From contig NZ_OANT01000009.1 of NCBI RefSeq assembly GCF_900096995.1, positions 40,612-104,611 of the forward strand: DNA of 64,000 bases. The letters run 5' to 3'. The position numbers and the translations under genes were made by a program. Below are positions 28,264 through 37,742 of the stretch, in pieces (within the stretch, counting starts at the first letter, position 1; every line of letters begins with the position of its first letter). The notes under the pieces were generated by a model, which did not search any database, had not been told where the DNA came from, and saw only the letters and a program-made list of their open reading frames with translations. This DNA is from Acinetobacter puyangensis. GTDB taxonomy: Bacteria > Pseudomonadota > Gammaproteobacteria > Pseudomonadales > Moraxellaceae.

Positions 28264-29388
28264 CTATACTTTTTCCAATCGCCAGTATCCTTTAATATGA
28301 TTATTCTTACCTTTTAATTGTCGTTGATTACGCAAATAATGGCGAATTTGTTTAGCTGCCTCATTTTCGAGTGCACCCCAGACATTTTCAATCAAGGTTT
28401 TTTGTTTAAGAATTGCAATGACTTTCTCCGCCTGCAATGAAGTCTGACTGCTTATTTTATAAATTTCACTCTGTGGCGGAAAATTAAAATGATCAAAATA
28501 AGCATGATCCCGAATATCAGAAGCCAGCAAAATCACCAAGGGTGGCACAGGATTTTTCCAGAAATCCAAAATACCAGCCACTGCTGGATAGGCTGTTTCA
28601 TCAGCAATCAATACGGTCTGCCCTTGCTCTAAATGAGCATGTTTATCATCTGTTTCGGTACGACTGGATATGAGTGTACCTGCCTGTAAAACTTCTACCC
28701 ATTGGCTTCCTGCACTATCACCATGAGTAAAAATATCAATATATCCATAACTTAGGCCTTCTGTACCTAGTGGATTAAACGCCTGCCGTAAAGTATATAA
28801 GCGAATATCTTTATTGATGGATTCCAATAATTTTTGTCGCTTTTGCCGAGATAGATATTTCATTATCCATAAAAATCCTCGATCAAATCTGTTTTTAAAT
28901 AGATTGTTTTTTTTGAAGATGTTGTTTTTTTTGACTGGAGGCATTTTTTGTAGTGTCTTTAAGATAAAACCGTATGCATACCCAGCGTAATATTGTGGTA
29001 AAGCTGTTTGGCTTTTTACCATAAGACGCATAAAATTTGGGGTAATTCTGCTTTTATCCACAATTTCAAAATAATTTCTGGCATTATGATCCAATTCAAT
29101 ATTTTGCTTAACGAAAGAATGATAGGCCAAATAAAGAATTTGTTCTTCAAGATCACCTTTCAATTCAAACGCTACAAATAATTCCTGTATCTCTCGATTT
29201 ATCTCACATCTTATATGTAATAAAATGCCTTCTTCAAAAATATCAGTAATAGAAGCATAATAAATATCACGATTCTTGCCATAGGATTGGGCAATAATTA
29301 ATAATTCTTTACTATGATCCTGATTAACATGATCCATAATATCCAGCTTTCGATCATCATCTTGAATTACGGTTAAACTTTTCATCAT
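28264..29388 (-). CDS. siderophore-interacting protein with N-terminal DUF2470 domain
   Basis: Residues about 15-95 resemble DUF2470 (IMDHVNQDHSKELLIIAQSYG), a heme-utilisation-related fold. Residues about 105-374 match FAD-dependent siderophore-interacting reductases of the ViuB/SIP type: RLYTLRQAF for FAD, YGYIDIFTHGDSAGSQWVEVL, then the NAD(P)H-binding half VLIADETAYPAVAGIL and the C-terminal GYWR. Such enzymes reduce ferric siderophore in the cytoplasm to release iron. An unusual repeat KKNNIFKKNNLFKN sits between the SIP motifs. The gene follows the MFS carrier and receptor in one minus-strand set. Confidence 0.86.
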   Translation of the reverse strand: MMKSLTVIQDDDRKLDIMDHVNQDHSKELLIIAQSYGKNRDIYYASITDIFEEGILLHIRCEINREIQELFVAFELKGDLEEQILYLAYHSFVKQNIELDHNARNYFEIVDKSRITPNFMRLMVKSQTALPQYYAGYAYGFILKTLQKMPPVKKNNIFKKNNLFKNRFDRGFLWIMKYLSRQKRQKLLESINKDIRLYTLRQAFNPLGTEGLSYGYIDIFTHGDSAGSQWVEVLQAGTLISSRTETDDKHAHLEQGQTVLIADETAYPAVAGILDFWKNPVPPLVILLASDIRDHAYFDHFNFPPQSEIYKISSQTSLQAEKVIAILKQKTLIENVWGALENEAAKQIRHYLRNQRQLKGKNNHIKGYWRLEKV

Positions 29389-29442
29389 CTTAATATAACT
29401 TTAAAAATCCATAAAAACATCTAAATCAAATCATTCATTTAC

Positions 29443-30669
29443 TCAAACTTTGCCAGCAGCTTTAAATGTGACGGCTAATAATCGCCTTGCCAATAGGGCA
29501 ACCAACATGGCACATATAAAGGTTAAAATCACCACCCACATATAGCCAATATGCTGTGCAAGCATTAAACCCGCAGCAGAATAGGCAAACCCCATAAAGA
29601 CGATTAAACTTAATTGCAGACTAAAAAAAGTTGCTTTGGCTGGCATCATTGCTGCCCGATCCATAATCATGGTTGAGAGTGTCGCCATTAATCCTGGATT
29701 GGCAATAAAATAAGCAAATATCGCAAAATAAACCAAGGGTTTACTGGTATAACCCAATGTTAATGGAATAAAACTTAGCAGAGCCACACCCTGTAATAGC
29801 GTAAACCCAATTAATGCAGATTTACGTCCATGTTTATTGATGACTAACGTGGCTAAAAAAGCTGAAATAATCCCGATAAGAGAACCAAAAACTTTAGTGG
29901 CAAAGCCAATATCTGGTAAAGACCACTTTGCATCTACCAGCATAGGATTTAGCATGCCAAAAACCGCAGTAAAACCAATTGGATAAAGAAACAATAATAT
30001 AAACCAGTGACGATGCTGTTTTACAAAAACACTTATTTGCTGTGCAAGACTGCTAAAACGGGAAGCAATATGTTTATGTGAGTTGTTAAATATATTTTCA
30101 GGTTCTTTAAAAAATATTAACTGGATACTGGTAATCGCAGTTAAACCAGTCAACACCCACAATGCGCCCTGCCATTGCAACCACGGATAAAGCATTAATA
30201 AAGCTCCACCACCAATGATATTTCCCAGTAAATTACTGGCATATTGAATACTATTGGCAAATTGACGTTGTGATTCATCAAATAATTTACAGGCTAATCC
30301 ATCAATTGATACATCCTGCAAGCTCATAAATAAGGTATAAACAATCAATAAAATTAGAATGGTGGAAAACTGTTGTTGAATATCAAGCAATCCGCAAATA
30401 AACAACAGCACCGTCATAGCCATTTGTGCACAGATCAGCCAGCTACGGTATTGCCCCTGAAAGAATAATCGAAAATTATCAACAAAAGGGGCATATAACA
30501 CTTTACCCAACATTGGAATAGCAATTAAATTCAGTAAAGCAAGTTTATCCAAGGCAATACCACTTTGCCGCAAAATCGCAAATGCAGCTGAAATGATAAA
30601 TGCCACGCCAATATATTGGGTGGTATAGATACTGATTAACAGCACCCAAGGCTTTTTATTTTCCGTCAT
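29443..30669 (-). CDS. MFS transporter, RhtX/FptX-like siderophore carrier
   Basis: A 408-residue protein with about 12 membrane helices. It resembles AmpG/RhtX/FptX-type permeases, with SLQDVSIDGLACKLF in the fourth helix region, GNIIGGGALLMLY, and a loop KHGRKSALIGF between halves. In Pseudomonas and Sinorhizobium such single-protein carriers move ferric siderophores across the inner membrane. The placement between a TonB-dependent receptor (30 bases upstream) and a siderophore reductase (54 bases downstream) supports this. The specific siderophore is unknown. Confidence 0.82.
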   Translation of the reverse strand: MTENKKPWVLLISIYTTQYIGVAFIISAAFAILRQSGIALDKLALLNLIAIPMLGKVLYAPFVDNFRLFFQGQYRSWLICAQMAMTVLLFICGLLDIQQQFSTILILLIVYTLFMSLQDVSIDGLACKLFDESQRQFANSIQYASNLLGNIIGGGALLMLYPWLQWQGALWVLTGLTAITSIQLIFFKEPENIFNNSHKHIASRFSSLAQQISVFVKQHRHWFILLFLYPIGFTAVFGMLNPMLVDAKWSLPDIGFATKVFGSLIGIISAFLATLVINKHGRKSALIGFTLLQGVALLSFIPLTLGYTSKPLVYFAIFAYFIANPGLMATLSTMIMDRAAMMPAKATFFSLQLSLIVFMGFAYSAAGLMLAQHIGYMWVVILTFICAMLVALLARRLLAVTFKAAGKV

Positions 30670-30699
30670 GCTTCAATTCCAGATATATTTATTTTAATC

Positions 30700-32853
30700 T
30701 TAAAAATCAATTTGCATAGAAAACTTATAGCTACGAGGTGTGCCACTCACGGCAACAAAACCATTCCACACACCAGCCCAATGTTGTTGATCAAAAAGAT
30801 TATCAATGCCGCCCCTAAAAGTCACAGCGTGATTAGCAATAGTGGTGAAGTAACGCCCACCTAAATTGACTTCTGTCCAATCTGGAAGTTTTTGTGTATT
30901 TGCATTGTCTGCATACATATGCCCTGTATAAATTGTATTGGCAGACAAGGTTAATCCCTGTAATTGTGCAACATCCCATTCTATGCCCAGATTAGATTGC
31001 CAATGTGGAATCCCCATCACATCACGACCATTCAACTGTCCTGCTGTGGTTTTGGTATGTTCCGCATCCATATAGACTACCCCACCCAATACACGAATGT
31101 TTTCAAAGATTTCTCCCGCTGTCGTCCACTCCACGCCACGATTACGTTGTTCACCATCGTCACTGTAACGATTAATAGCTTCATTTTTAATCATTGTCGG
31201 CTTGGTGATTTGATATACACTCAACGTATTTCTAAAATGACCCATATCCCATTTTGTACCAATTTCATATTGTCTGGATTGATAAGGGGCAAAATTCTGT
31301 CCATAATTCTCAGCTGTTGTATCCGATACAGAATCACCTTGTGATAATCCTTCGATATAGTTTGCATAAATAGATACCGATGAATCCCACGGCTTTACCA
31401 CCACACCCAGCGCAGGCGTTAGAGCATTTTCATTGTAAGCAGGTCCGGAAGATTGACCTGAAAAAATATTAAAACTTTCTGATTTCACTTGTTGATAACG
31501 AATACCAAGGATTAACTGATATTTTTCCTGTAAAAATGAAAGGGTATCGGCTAAAGCAACACTGCTTAATGTCATATCCGAAGTTTTGGGTATATATGTG
31601 GGTCTGGCTGCCAAAGCAGTCGGTTGTGTTGGTGCATAGATATTTGATACCCATGATGGCGTATCAGGGTTTAAACCCATTCTTACTTTTTGATCAATAA
31701 TATTACTGCTCAGTACCAATGTATGCTGAATAGCACCTGTGTCAAATTGTCCCCGAATACCCGTTTCTGCTGCATGTGTATCGGTTTTATTGGCTGTAAC
31801 CCGTGATACAGCAATATAGTCACCATTTGCTTGAGCCATTCTACCCAAGGCATTATTGGCAAAGTAACCATAGCCTTCTTGATGTTTCGTCCCCATGGTC
31901 ATGTAAGCTAGCCAGTTTTCTGCAAAATCATATTCAAGATTTGCAATTGCAGCTTTGGTACTTGAATAGCCATCTGCACCTGACATCGTATTAATGGTTG
32001 AATCGGGTGCTTGGGGAATATTGGCAGATGCAAAAGATACCATCAAAGGCATACCCCCTGTATATTCCTCCCGAATATCGTAAAGATCCAGAGATGCTCG
32101 CAAATTGGAACCACGATAATCCAGTGCAATCGAACCTAGACGACGATCTTCGGTCTGATCATCAAGTGAAGTATCACCATGCGATCTCAAAGCATTCACA
32201 CGAATACCATATTGATGCTTTTCACCAAACCGCCGTCCTAAATCCACATGTGCACCCAAGTTTGCATCTGAAGAAAAAGTTGTGGTTAAACGGGTTAAGG
32301 GCACTTCATCTGCACGTTTTGGTACAACATTAATTACACCACCTACTGCTCCCCCCAAAGACATTCCATTGAGTAAAGCACTTGTTCCCCTAAATACTTC
32401 TAACCGTTCTAAAAACTCTGTAGGGACACGATTATGTGGTACCAGACCAAATAAACCATTCCATGACAGTTCATGACTTTGAGTATATAAACCACGAATA
32501 TTAAAATATTCTCCCAATCCATTACCTGAAAAGACATTTCTAACAGAAGGTTCACTGACCAATGCTTTCGCAACAGATGTTGCCTGCTGATCTTCTATAT
32601 ATTTATCAGAATAACTGGTAATACTAAATGGAATATCCATGACATCTTTATCACCAAATAAACCCATCTGGCTTTTACGGTTAATTTGACCAGCTGAAAT
32701 CGCCTCTTGTTCTGCATTGACAACAATAACAGGTAACTGTGTTGTCGCTATATTGTTATCTTGTTCGGTTATTTCCGCCCTAGCCAATTGTGATACTGCA
32801 CATATCATGCTGATCGTCAATATGGATACTTTAAAATAAAATTGATTTGGCAT
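30700..32853 (-). CDS. TonB-dependent siderophore receptor
   Basis: A 717-residue outer-membrane receptor. It has a signal peptide (ISMICAVSQLARA), then a TonB box region (LPVIVVNA), then the plug domain with YFNIRGLYT, the conserved LERLEVFRGTSALLNG and GGVINVVPKRA, then a 22-strand barrel ending in Phe (YKFSMQIDF). The best family fit is the FpvA/FhuE/FptA group of siderophore receptors. It is the first gene of receptor-carrier-reductase. A Fur box lies about 95 bases upstream, and a divergent AraC regulator begins 283 bases away. Confidence 0.93.
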   Translation of the reverse strand: MPNQFYFKVSILTISMICAVSQLARAEITEQDNNIATTQLPVIVVNAEQEAISAGQINRKSQMGLFGDKDVMDIPFSITSYSDKYIEDQQATSVAKALVSEPSVRNVFSGNGLGEYFNIRGLYTQSHELSWNGLFGLVPHNRVPTEFLERLEVFRGTSALLNGMSLGGAVGGVINVVPKRADEVPLTRLTTTFSSDANLGAHVDLGRRFGEKHQYGIRVNALRSHGDTSLDDQTEDRRLGSIALDYRGSNLRASLDLYDIREEYTGGMPLMVSFASANIPQAPDSTINTMSGADGYSSTKAAIANLEYDFAENWLAYMTMGTKHQEGYGYFANNALGRMAQANGDYIAVSRVTANKTDTHAAETGIRGQFDTGAIQHTLVLSSNIIDQKVRMGLNPDTPSWVSNIYAPTQPTALAARPTYIPKTSDMTLSSVALADTLSFLQEKYQLILGIRYQQVKSESFNIFSGQSSGPAYNENALTPALGVVVKPWDSSVSIYANYIEGLSQGDSVSDTTAENYGQNFAPYQSRQYEIGTKWDMGHFRNTLSVYQITKPTMIKNEAINRYSDDGEQRNRGVEWTTAGEIFENIRVLGGVVYMDAEHTKTTAGQLNGRDVMGIPHWQSNLGIEWDVAQLQGLTLSANTIYTGHMYADNANTQKLPDWTEVNLGGRYFTTIANHAVTFRGGIDNLFDQQHWAGVWNGFVAVSGTPRSYKFSMQIDF

Positions 32854-32947
32854 TTATTTCCCCCATTTATACTTCATCAGTAAAGTATTTTTTGTTAAGC
32901 AATTTGCATCCTATGAATAGCAAATCGACAATCAAGGCACAAAGTTT

Positions 32948-32966
32948 ATTGATATTCATTCTCAAT
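32948..32966. promoter_or_regulatory. Fur box upstream of the siderophore receptor
   Basis: ATTGATATTCATTCTCAAT is a 19-bp near-palindrome (ATTGA...TCAAT) resembling the Fur consensus GATAATGATAATCATTATC. It lies 95 bases ahead of the receptor gene. Confidence 0.7.
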
Positions 32967-33094
32967 AAATAGCAATAAAGGGAATAATTTATAAAAATCA
33001 GGAAAGCCATTGATTATTCATTATTATTTAAGAAAAAAGGAAATCTGCTGTGTAAGATATACAACAATTGACAAATCAGCTGTAAAAGTTTTAA

Positions 33095-33113
33095 ATTGAA
33101 AATGATTCTCAAT
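33095..33113. promoter_or_regulatory. Fur box upstream of the AraC regulator
   Basis: ATTGAAAATGATTCTCAAT, again 19 bp with ATTGA/TCAAT ends, lies 24 bases before the likely ATG of the regulator. The two boxes of the divergent region share the same ends and core. Confidence 0.75.
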
Positions 33114-33136
33114 TCTTTATATTGTCGGATAACGCT

Positions 33137-34075
33137 ATGTCTTCCATGTCCAGATTTATTGATGCACATAAACAAGTTGTGAGTCAGGTGGGCGATCTAT
33201 ATATTGAAACCAATTCAACGCTACCTAACTATTATTATAATTTGTTTAATCCACTAGAAGGTCATGGATATAGCGAACTGTATGATTTTGGTCGTGCCTG
33301 TCTTGGCAGAGGTCAGTATCAATTAAAACACCCCAAACAAATGACAGCCAATACACCAGTATATTGTTTCGGACTTACTGTTTTTCTGTCTGGTACTCAT
33401 CACCTTAAAAATCATCAAACCAATAGAACTTATATTTTACAATCGCCCTGCATTATTTTACGCAAGGGGTATCTAGGTGTACAAACCATTTATTTACCTG
33501 CATATAAACAAATGTCGTTGATTACTATCGATTTTGATGAAAATTTTTTCGATAATATTCAACATACTCCCGAATATAACGACTTGGTTAGATTTTTTTT
33601 AGACATAGATGCAACGGGCATTAAAACTTTTGAAATTCCTAGTCAACATATCATTCATCAGGCACAACATCTTTTAAAATTACCCCAGATCAAAACAAAA
33701 ATAGATTTATTACATCTGGAAGGTGCAGCTTTAGAATTGCTAAGCATGTTATTACAACTCACTAAAAAATGTAAGGCATCACAATTTACAGCAATTGAGC
33801 AGGCTATTTCTATCCTCGAAAATCAATTTGAGCAAAAAATTACGATTCCACAACTATCCAAACAGGTTGGACTCAATGAATGTGATTTAAAGAAAGTATT
33901 CAAACAACATACAGGTATGACAATTGGTCAGTTTTTGCTGGAAAAACGCATGAAACAAGCATTGATTTTGCTTAAAGAGGGACAGGCAAGTGCTAAAGTT
34001 GCTTATGCTTTGGGCTATAATAATCCACAATATTTTAAACGTGTTTTCCTAAAATATTTTGGTTATGAACCTTAA
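33137..34075 (+). CDS. AraC-family regulator (PchR-like)
   Basis: The C-terminal 95 residues are a double helix-turn-helix AraC domain (ITIPQLSKQVGLNECDLKKVF and AKVAYALGYNNPQYFKRVFLKYFG). The N-terminal half is like PchR/YbtA regulators, which sense a ferric siderophore and turn on its receptor. It is divergent from the receptor and has its own Fur box. The frame opens with TTG at 33122; ATG 33137 (312 residues) has a weak GGA upstream and ATG 33146 is also possible. A target site beside the receptor promoter is expected but not identified. Confidence 0.88.
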   Translation: MSSMSRFIDAHKQVVSQVGDLYIETNSTLPNYYYNLFNPLEGHGYSELYDFGRACLGRGQYQLKHPKQMTANTPVYCFGLTVFLSGTHHLKNHQTNRTYILQSPCIILRKGYLGVQTIYLPAYKQMSLITIDFDENFFDNIQHTPEYNDLVRFFLDIDATGIKTFEIPSQHIIHQAQHLLKLPQIKTKIDLLHLEGAALELLSMLLQLTKKCKASQFTAIEQAISILENQFEQKITIPQLSKQVGLNECDLKKVFKQHTGMTIGQFLLEKRMKQALILLKEGQASAKVAYALGYNNPQYFKRVFLKYFGYEP

Positions 34076-34138
34076 CCTTATCAACGACTAGACTTATTTA
34101 AAGGAAGTTGTTACATGATCGTCAAATTCTGCTAAAGT

Positions 34139-34165
34139 AGCCGCTTAATGAAGCGGCTTTTTATT
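34139..34165 (+). terminator. terminator of the AraC regulator gene
   Basis: AGCCGCTT-AATG-AAGCGGCT is a perfect 8-bp stem followed by TTTTTATT, about 65 bases past the stop codon. Confidence 0.88.
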
Positions 34166-34266
34166 GCCATCTCAATTATAATACTTTCTTTTTTGTAAGT
34201 AAGATTGTGAGTAAAAATAAGCAGCCCCCTCAAGAATTGTTTTAAAATCAATAAGGTTAGTTCAAA

Positions 34267-34851
34267 ATGCTTCTAATGATCGACAATTATGACTCCTTTA
34301 CTTATAACATCGTGCAATATTTTGGCGAGTTGGATCAAGATGTAAAAGTTGTTCGCAATGATCAAGTCACATTAGAAGATATTGAACGATGGCAGCCCAA
34401 ATATTTAGTGATTGGACCGGGTCCCTGCTCACCCAGTGAAGCCGGTATTTCGATTCCAGCAATTCAGCATTTTGCCGGTAAAATTCCATTATTGGGCGTA
34501 TGTCTAGGACACCAATCTATTGGTCAGGCTTTTGGTGGCAATATTGTCCGTGCCAAAACCGTAATGCATGGTCGTCTGTCCGATATGTATCATTTGGATA
34601 AAGGGATTTTTAGCCACTTACCCGATCCATTTTCGGCGACACGTTATCATTCGCTAGTGATTGATCAAGCGACCCTGCCCGATTGTCTGGAAGTCACTTG
34701 CTGGACACAAGAAAAAGATGGCTCAATAGAAGAAATCATGGGTGTAAAACATAAGACATTGCCGGTAGAAGGTGTGCAGTTTCATCCTGAATCGATTTTA
34801 AGCCAGCATGGTCATCAGGTTTTTAAGAATTTTTTAGAGATTTATGCATAA
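34267..34851 (+). CDS. trpG: anthranilate/aminodeoxychorismate synthase glutaminase subunit
   Basis: A 194-residue class I glutamine amidotransferase that supplies ammonia to TrpE, and by homology probably also to PabB. The triad is visible: Cys in [15 protein letters not shown], and His and Glu in [10 protein letters not shown]. The oxyanion loop [11 protein letters not shown] is intact. In Acinetobacter calcoaceticus the trpG of the trpGDC cluster is known to serve both tryptophan and folate synthesis. It is first of trpGDC; its TAA is immediately followed by the trpD ATG. Confidence 0.95.
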   Translation: MLLMIDNYDSFTYNIVQYFGELDQDVKVVRNDQVTLEDIERWQPKYLVIGPGPCSPSEAGISIPAIQHFAGKIPLLGVCLGHQSIGQAFGGNIVRAKTVMHGRLSDMYHLDKGIFSHLPDPFSATRYHSLVIDQATLPDCLEVTCWTQEKDGSIEEIMGVKHKTLPVEGVQFHPESILSQHGHQVFKNFLEIYA

Positions 34852-35904
34852 ATGAACATTCAACAAGCACTTCACAATATTACCAAAAATATCCATTTGA
34901 CCCAGCCACAAATGGAAGATGTCATGCGCACCATCATGAATGGTGAAGCCAGTGATGCACAAATTGGTGCATTAATGATAGGTCTGCGTATGAAAGGCGA
35001 AAGTATCGATGAAATTACCGCTGCGGCACGTGTGATGCGGGAATTTGCCATTAAAATTGATGTCAGTGAAATTCCGCATTTAATTGATATTGTCGGTACA
35101 GGTGGCGATGGACAAAACCTGTTTAACGTTTCCACTGCTTCGAGTTTTGTGATTGCTGCCGCAGGCGCCACCATTGCCAAACATGGCAATCGAGGTGTAT
35201 CCAGTATATCCGGATCTTCGGATTTACTGGAACAGGCTGGCATACGTCTGGATCTGGATATGCAACAAACCGAACGCTGTATTCGTGAGATGGGCATTGG
35301 TTTTCTGTTTGCACCCAATCATCATAAAGCCATGAAATATGCGGTTGCACCTCGTCGTGAACTCGGTATTCGTAGTTTCTTTAATTTACTCGGACCTTTG
35401 ACCAATCCGGCTGGGGTCAAACGCTATGTGATTGGTGTTTTTTCTGATGAGTTATGTCGTCCCATAGCAGAAGTGCTGCAACAATTAGGCGCAGAACATG
35501 TCTTGGTCGTGCATTCCAAAGATGGGCTGGACGAAATCAGTCTAGCGGCTCCAACCAGTGTTGCCGAGCTAAAAAATGGTGAAATCACCGAGTGGACCAT
35601 TGTGCCCGAAGATGTAAGCATCACCTCGCAAACACTGACCGGATTATCAGTTGAAGATGCCACAGCCAGTCTAAAAATGATCAAGGATGCACTCGGGCGA
35701 AAAAAATCCGAACTCGGCGATAAAGCTGCCAATATGATTGCACTAAATGCAGGTGCTGGTATCTATGTGTCAGGCCTGGCCAATAGCTATAAACAAGGTG
35801 TGGCATTGGCACATGACATTATTTATGGTGGACAGGCACTGGAAAAAATGAGTGTCATGAGTGAATTTACCCGCACTTTAAAGCAACTGGAACAATCGAA
35901 CTAA
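34852..35904 (+). CDS. trpD: anthranilate phosphoribosyltransferase
   Basis: Transfers phosphoribosyl from PRPP to anthranilate in tryptophan synthesis. The PRPP-binding loops [19 protein letters not shown] and [18 protein letters not shown] and the anthranilate-site region are present over 350 residues. It is not fused to trpG, unlike E. coli TrpGD. Zero intergenic bases separate it from trpG, and trpC follows after 10. Confidence 0.96.
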   Translation: MNIQQALHNITKNIHLTQPQMEDVMRTIMNGEASDAQIGALMIGLRMKGESIDEITAAARVMREFAIKIDVSEIPHLIDIVGTGGDGQNLFNVSTASSFVIAAAGATIAKHGNRGVSSISGSSDLLEQAGIRLDLDMQQTERCIREMGIGFLFAPNHHKAMKYAVAPRRELGIRSFFNLLGPLTNPAGVKRYVIGVFSDELCRPIAEVLQQLGAEHVLVVHSKDGLDEISLAAPTSVAELKNGEITEWTIVPEDVSITSQTLTGLSVEDATASLKMIKDALGRKKSELGDKAANMIALNAGAGIYVSGLANSYKQGVALAHDIIYGGQALEKMSVMSEFTRTLKQLEQSN

Positions 35905-35914
35905 ACAGGAATCG

Positions 35915-36727
35915 ATGATGCATATTGATATTCAAAATACTATTTTAGGTACGATTGTTGAGCGCAAATTTGTAGAAATCTCGGCAAAACAAAAACAGTT
36001 TAGCCTAAGCAATTTGGAAGAACTGGCAAAACAGGCAACGCCTACCCGTGGTTTTGCCAAAGCTTTACAGCATAAATCCCCTGCCATTATTGCCGAAATC
36101 AAAAAAGCGTCCCCCTCCAAAGGCATTATTCGGGAAAACTTTAATCCTGATGAAATTGCCAAAGAATATGAGCAAGCAGGTGCAGCCTGTTTATCAGTCT
36201 TGACTGATGTCGATTTTTTCCAAGGCCATCATGATAATCTGCGTATCGCACGGGAAGCCTGTACCTTACCAGCGTTACGTAAAGACTTTATGGTCGATCC
36301 CTACCATATTGTCGAAAGTCGTGCACTGCATGCCGATTGCATTTTATTGATTGTGGCTTGCCTTTCCGATGCACAATTACAGGAACTGGCCAGTGTGGCT
36401 TTTGCATACGGCATGGACGTACTGGTTGAAGTCCATAATGAACAGGAAATGGAGCGCGCACTACAATTACCTGAACAATGCTTGTTAGGGGTAAATAATC
36501 GTAATTTAAAAACCTTTGAAGTCAATTTAAATACCACAGTACGTTTAAAGGATATGGCCGGTTCAGCACGTCAGATCATTACCGAAAGTGGTATTAGTAC
36601 CTCTGAACAGGTGCAGTTTATGCAAAATCACGGTATTGACCGTTTTCTGGTGGGTGAAGGTTTTATGAAACAACCACATGCGGGTCAGGCATTGAATCGG
36701 TTATTTGGTATACCGAAGGTCATTTAA
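35915..36727 (+). CDS. trpC: indole-3-glycerol phosphate synthase
   Basis: A TIM-barrel enzyme that closes the indole ring in tryptophan synthesis. The motifs PAIIAEIKKASPSKGIIRENF, VLTDVDFFQGHHDNL, ALRKDFMVDPYH and LGVNNRNLKTFEV carry the catalytic Glu and Lys residues. It is monofunctional (270 residues, no fused TrpF). Two adjacent ATGs (35915, 35918) are possible starts. Last gene of trpGDC. Confidence 0.96.
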   Translation: MMHIDIQNTILGTIVERKFVEISAKQKQFSLSNLEELAKQATPTRGFAKALQHKSPAIIAEIKKASPSKGIIRENFNPDEIAKEYEQAGAACLSVLTDVDFFQGHHDNLRIAREACTLPALRKDFMVDPYHIVESRALHADCILLIVACLSDAQLQELASVAFAYGMDVLVEVHNEQEMERALQLPEQCLLGVNNRNLKTFEVNLNTTVRLKDMAGSARQIITESGISTSEQVQFMQNHGIDRFLVGEGFMKQPHAGQALNRLFGIPKVI

Positions 36728-37014
36728 ATTGACTTAAATAAACAATAGTAAGTTGAACATTTGCTATTGTTTTCCATCTCGGTTAAATATATTTTCTTGA
36801 CTAATTAACAATAATTCTTAAAATTTTTGATTGATTTAAGCCCTTATTTTAAAAATCATATAACTCCAAACAAACATGTTAGTGTGAAGCACTGCAACAA
36901 GTATAAATAAAAAAACAATTTTTTAAAAACGTACCCACATTTACTAAGTTTCCACCCACTAACTATTTCATACTATACTAGACTTAAATAAACCTGTTTT
37001 ATACTTCCCACATT

Positions 37015-37734
37015 ATGAGCAAAGATACCTCCCTCTCCAAAGCACAGCTTGATTTATTAAAGCAGTTTAAAAAGCAGGTCGGTGCCGATCAAACTGCAAC
37101 TCAAGCACAAAAAACCAGTAAGCAACCTGAGCAACTTAGTTCCGCAAGACAAGCTCAAGCGGAACAGCAAGATGATAGCCAAATTTTTGCCAATGCCATG
37201 CAAGGTGTGAAGAAAATAGATTCTAGTGATCTGGCCAACATTGCCAGTACTACAAAAGCGAAAAAAATTGATGCACAAACGCTGGCAAAACGTATTGCGG
37301 CTGAAGGTACGACTGAAACTGATAACACCGTGTTATCAGATACACAGGCTTTATTAAATCCAGTTGCCAGTCAGGCATTTTTAAGCTATCGCATTGCGAC
37401 CTTGCAAAATCGTGTCTTTGAAGATTTAAAAGCCGGTAAATTACGCTGGTTTGAAGCAGTGGATTTACATGGCTGTACCATGGAACAGGCGCGAACAGCA
37501 GTTTTACAATTGATTCAACTGGCCAAAGATGACAATCAAAATGTGATTAAGATTGTGCATGGTAAAGGCCCGGAAGGTATTTTAAAGACCTGCGTCAATG
37601 GCTGGTTACGTCAGCATCGTGATGTATTGGCATTTGTTAGTGCACCAGAGAATCAAGGTGGCACTGGTGCTGTTCTGGTTTTATTAAAACGTGCCGAGAA
37701 AAATCCGAAATATACGCAGGACAACAAAGCCTAA
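37015..37734 (+). CDS. smrA: Smr-domain protein (SmrA-like endonuclease)
   Basis: The C-terminal part (about 145-235) is an Smr domain with the signature DLHGCTMEQA and the HGKGPEGILK loop, then VLVLLKR. Stand-alone Smr proteins nick DNA or act in ribosome rescue. The N-terminal 130 residues are a charged, Gln/Lys/Ala-rich region without a known domain. The gene lies 287 bases after trpC and ends 8 bases before the convergent xdhC stop. The cellular role here is not settled. Confidence 0.85.
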   Translation: MSKDTSLSKAQLDLLKQFKKQVGADQTATQAQKTSKQPEQLSSARQAQAEQQDDSQIFANAMQGVKKIDSSDLANIASTTKAKKIDAQTLAKRIAAEGTTETDNTVLSDTQALLNPVASQAFLSYRIATLQNRVFEDLKAGKLRWFEAVDLHGCTMEQARTAVLQLIQLAKDDNQNVIKIVHGKGPEGILKTCVNGWLRQHRDVLAFVSAPENQGGTGAVLVLLKRAEKNPKYTQDNKA

Positions 37735-37742
37735 ATCTTAGA

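Noticed and set aside
30964..32476. Plus-strand frames of 60-126 codons antisense to the siderophore receptor
   Set aside because: The receptor plug and barrel motifs occupy the whole span; no independent signals.
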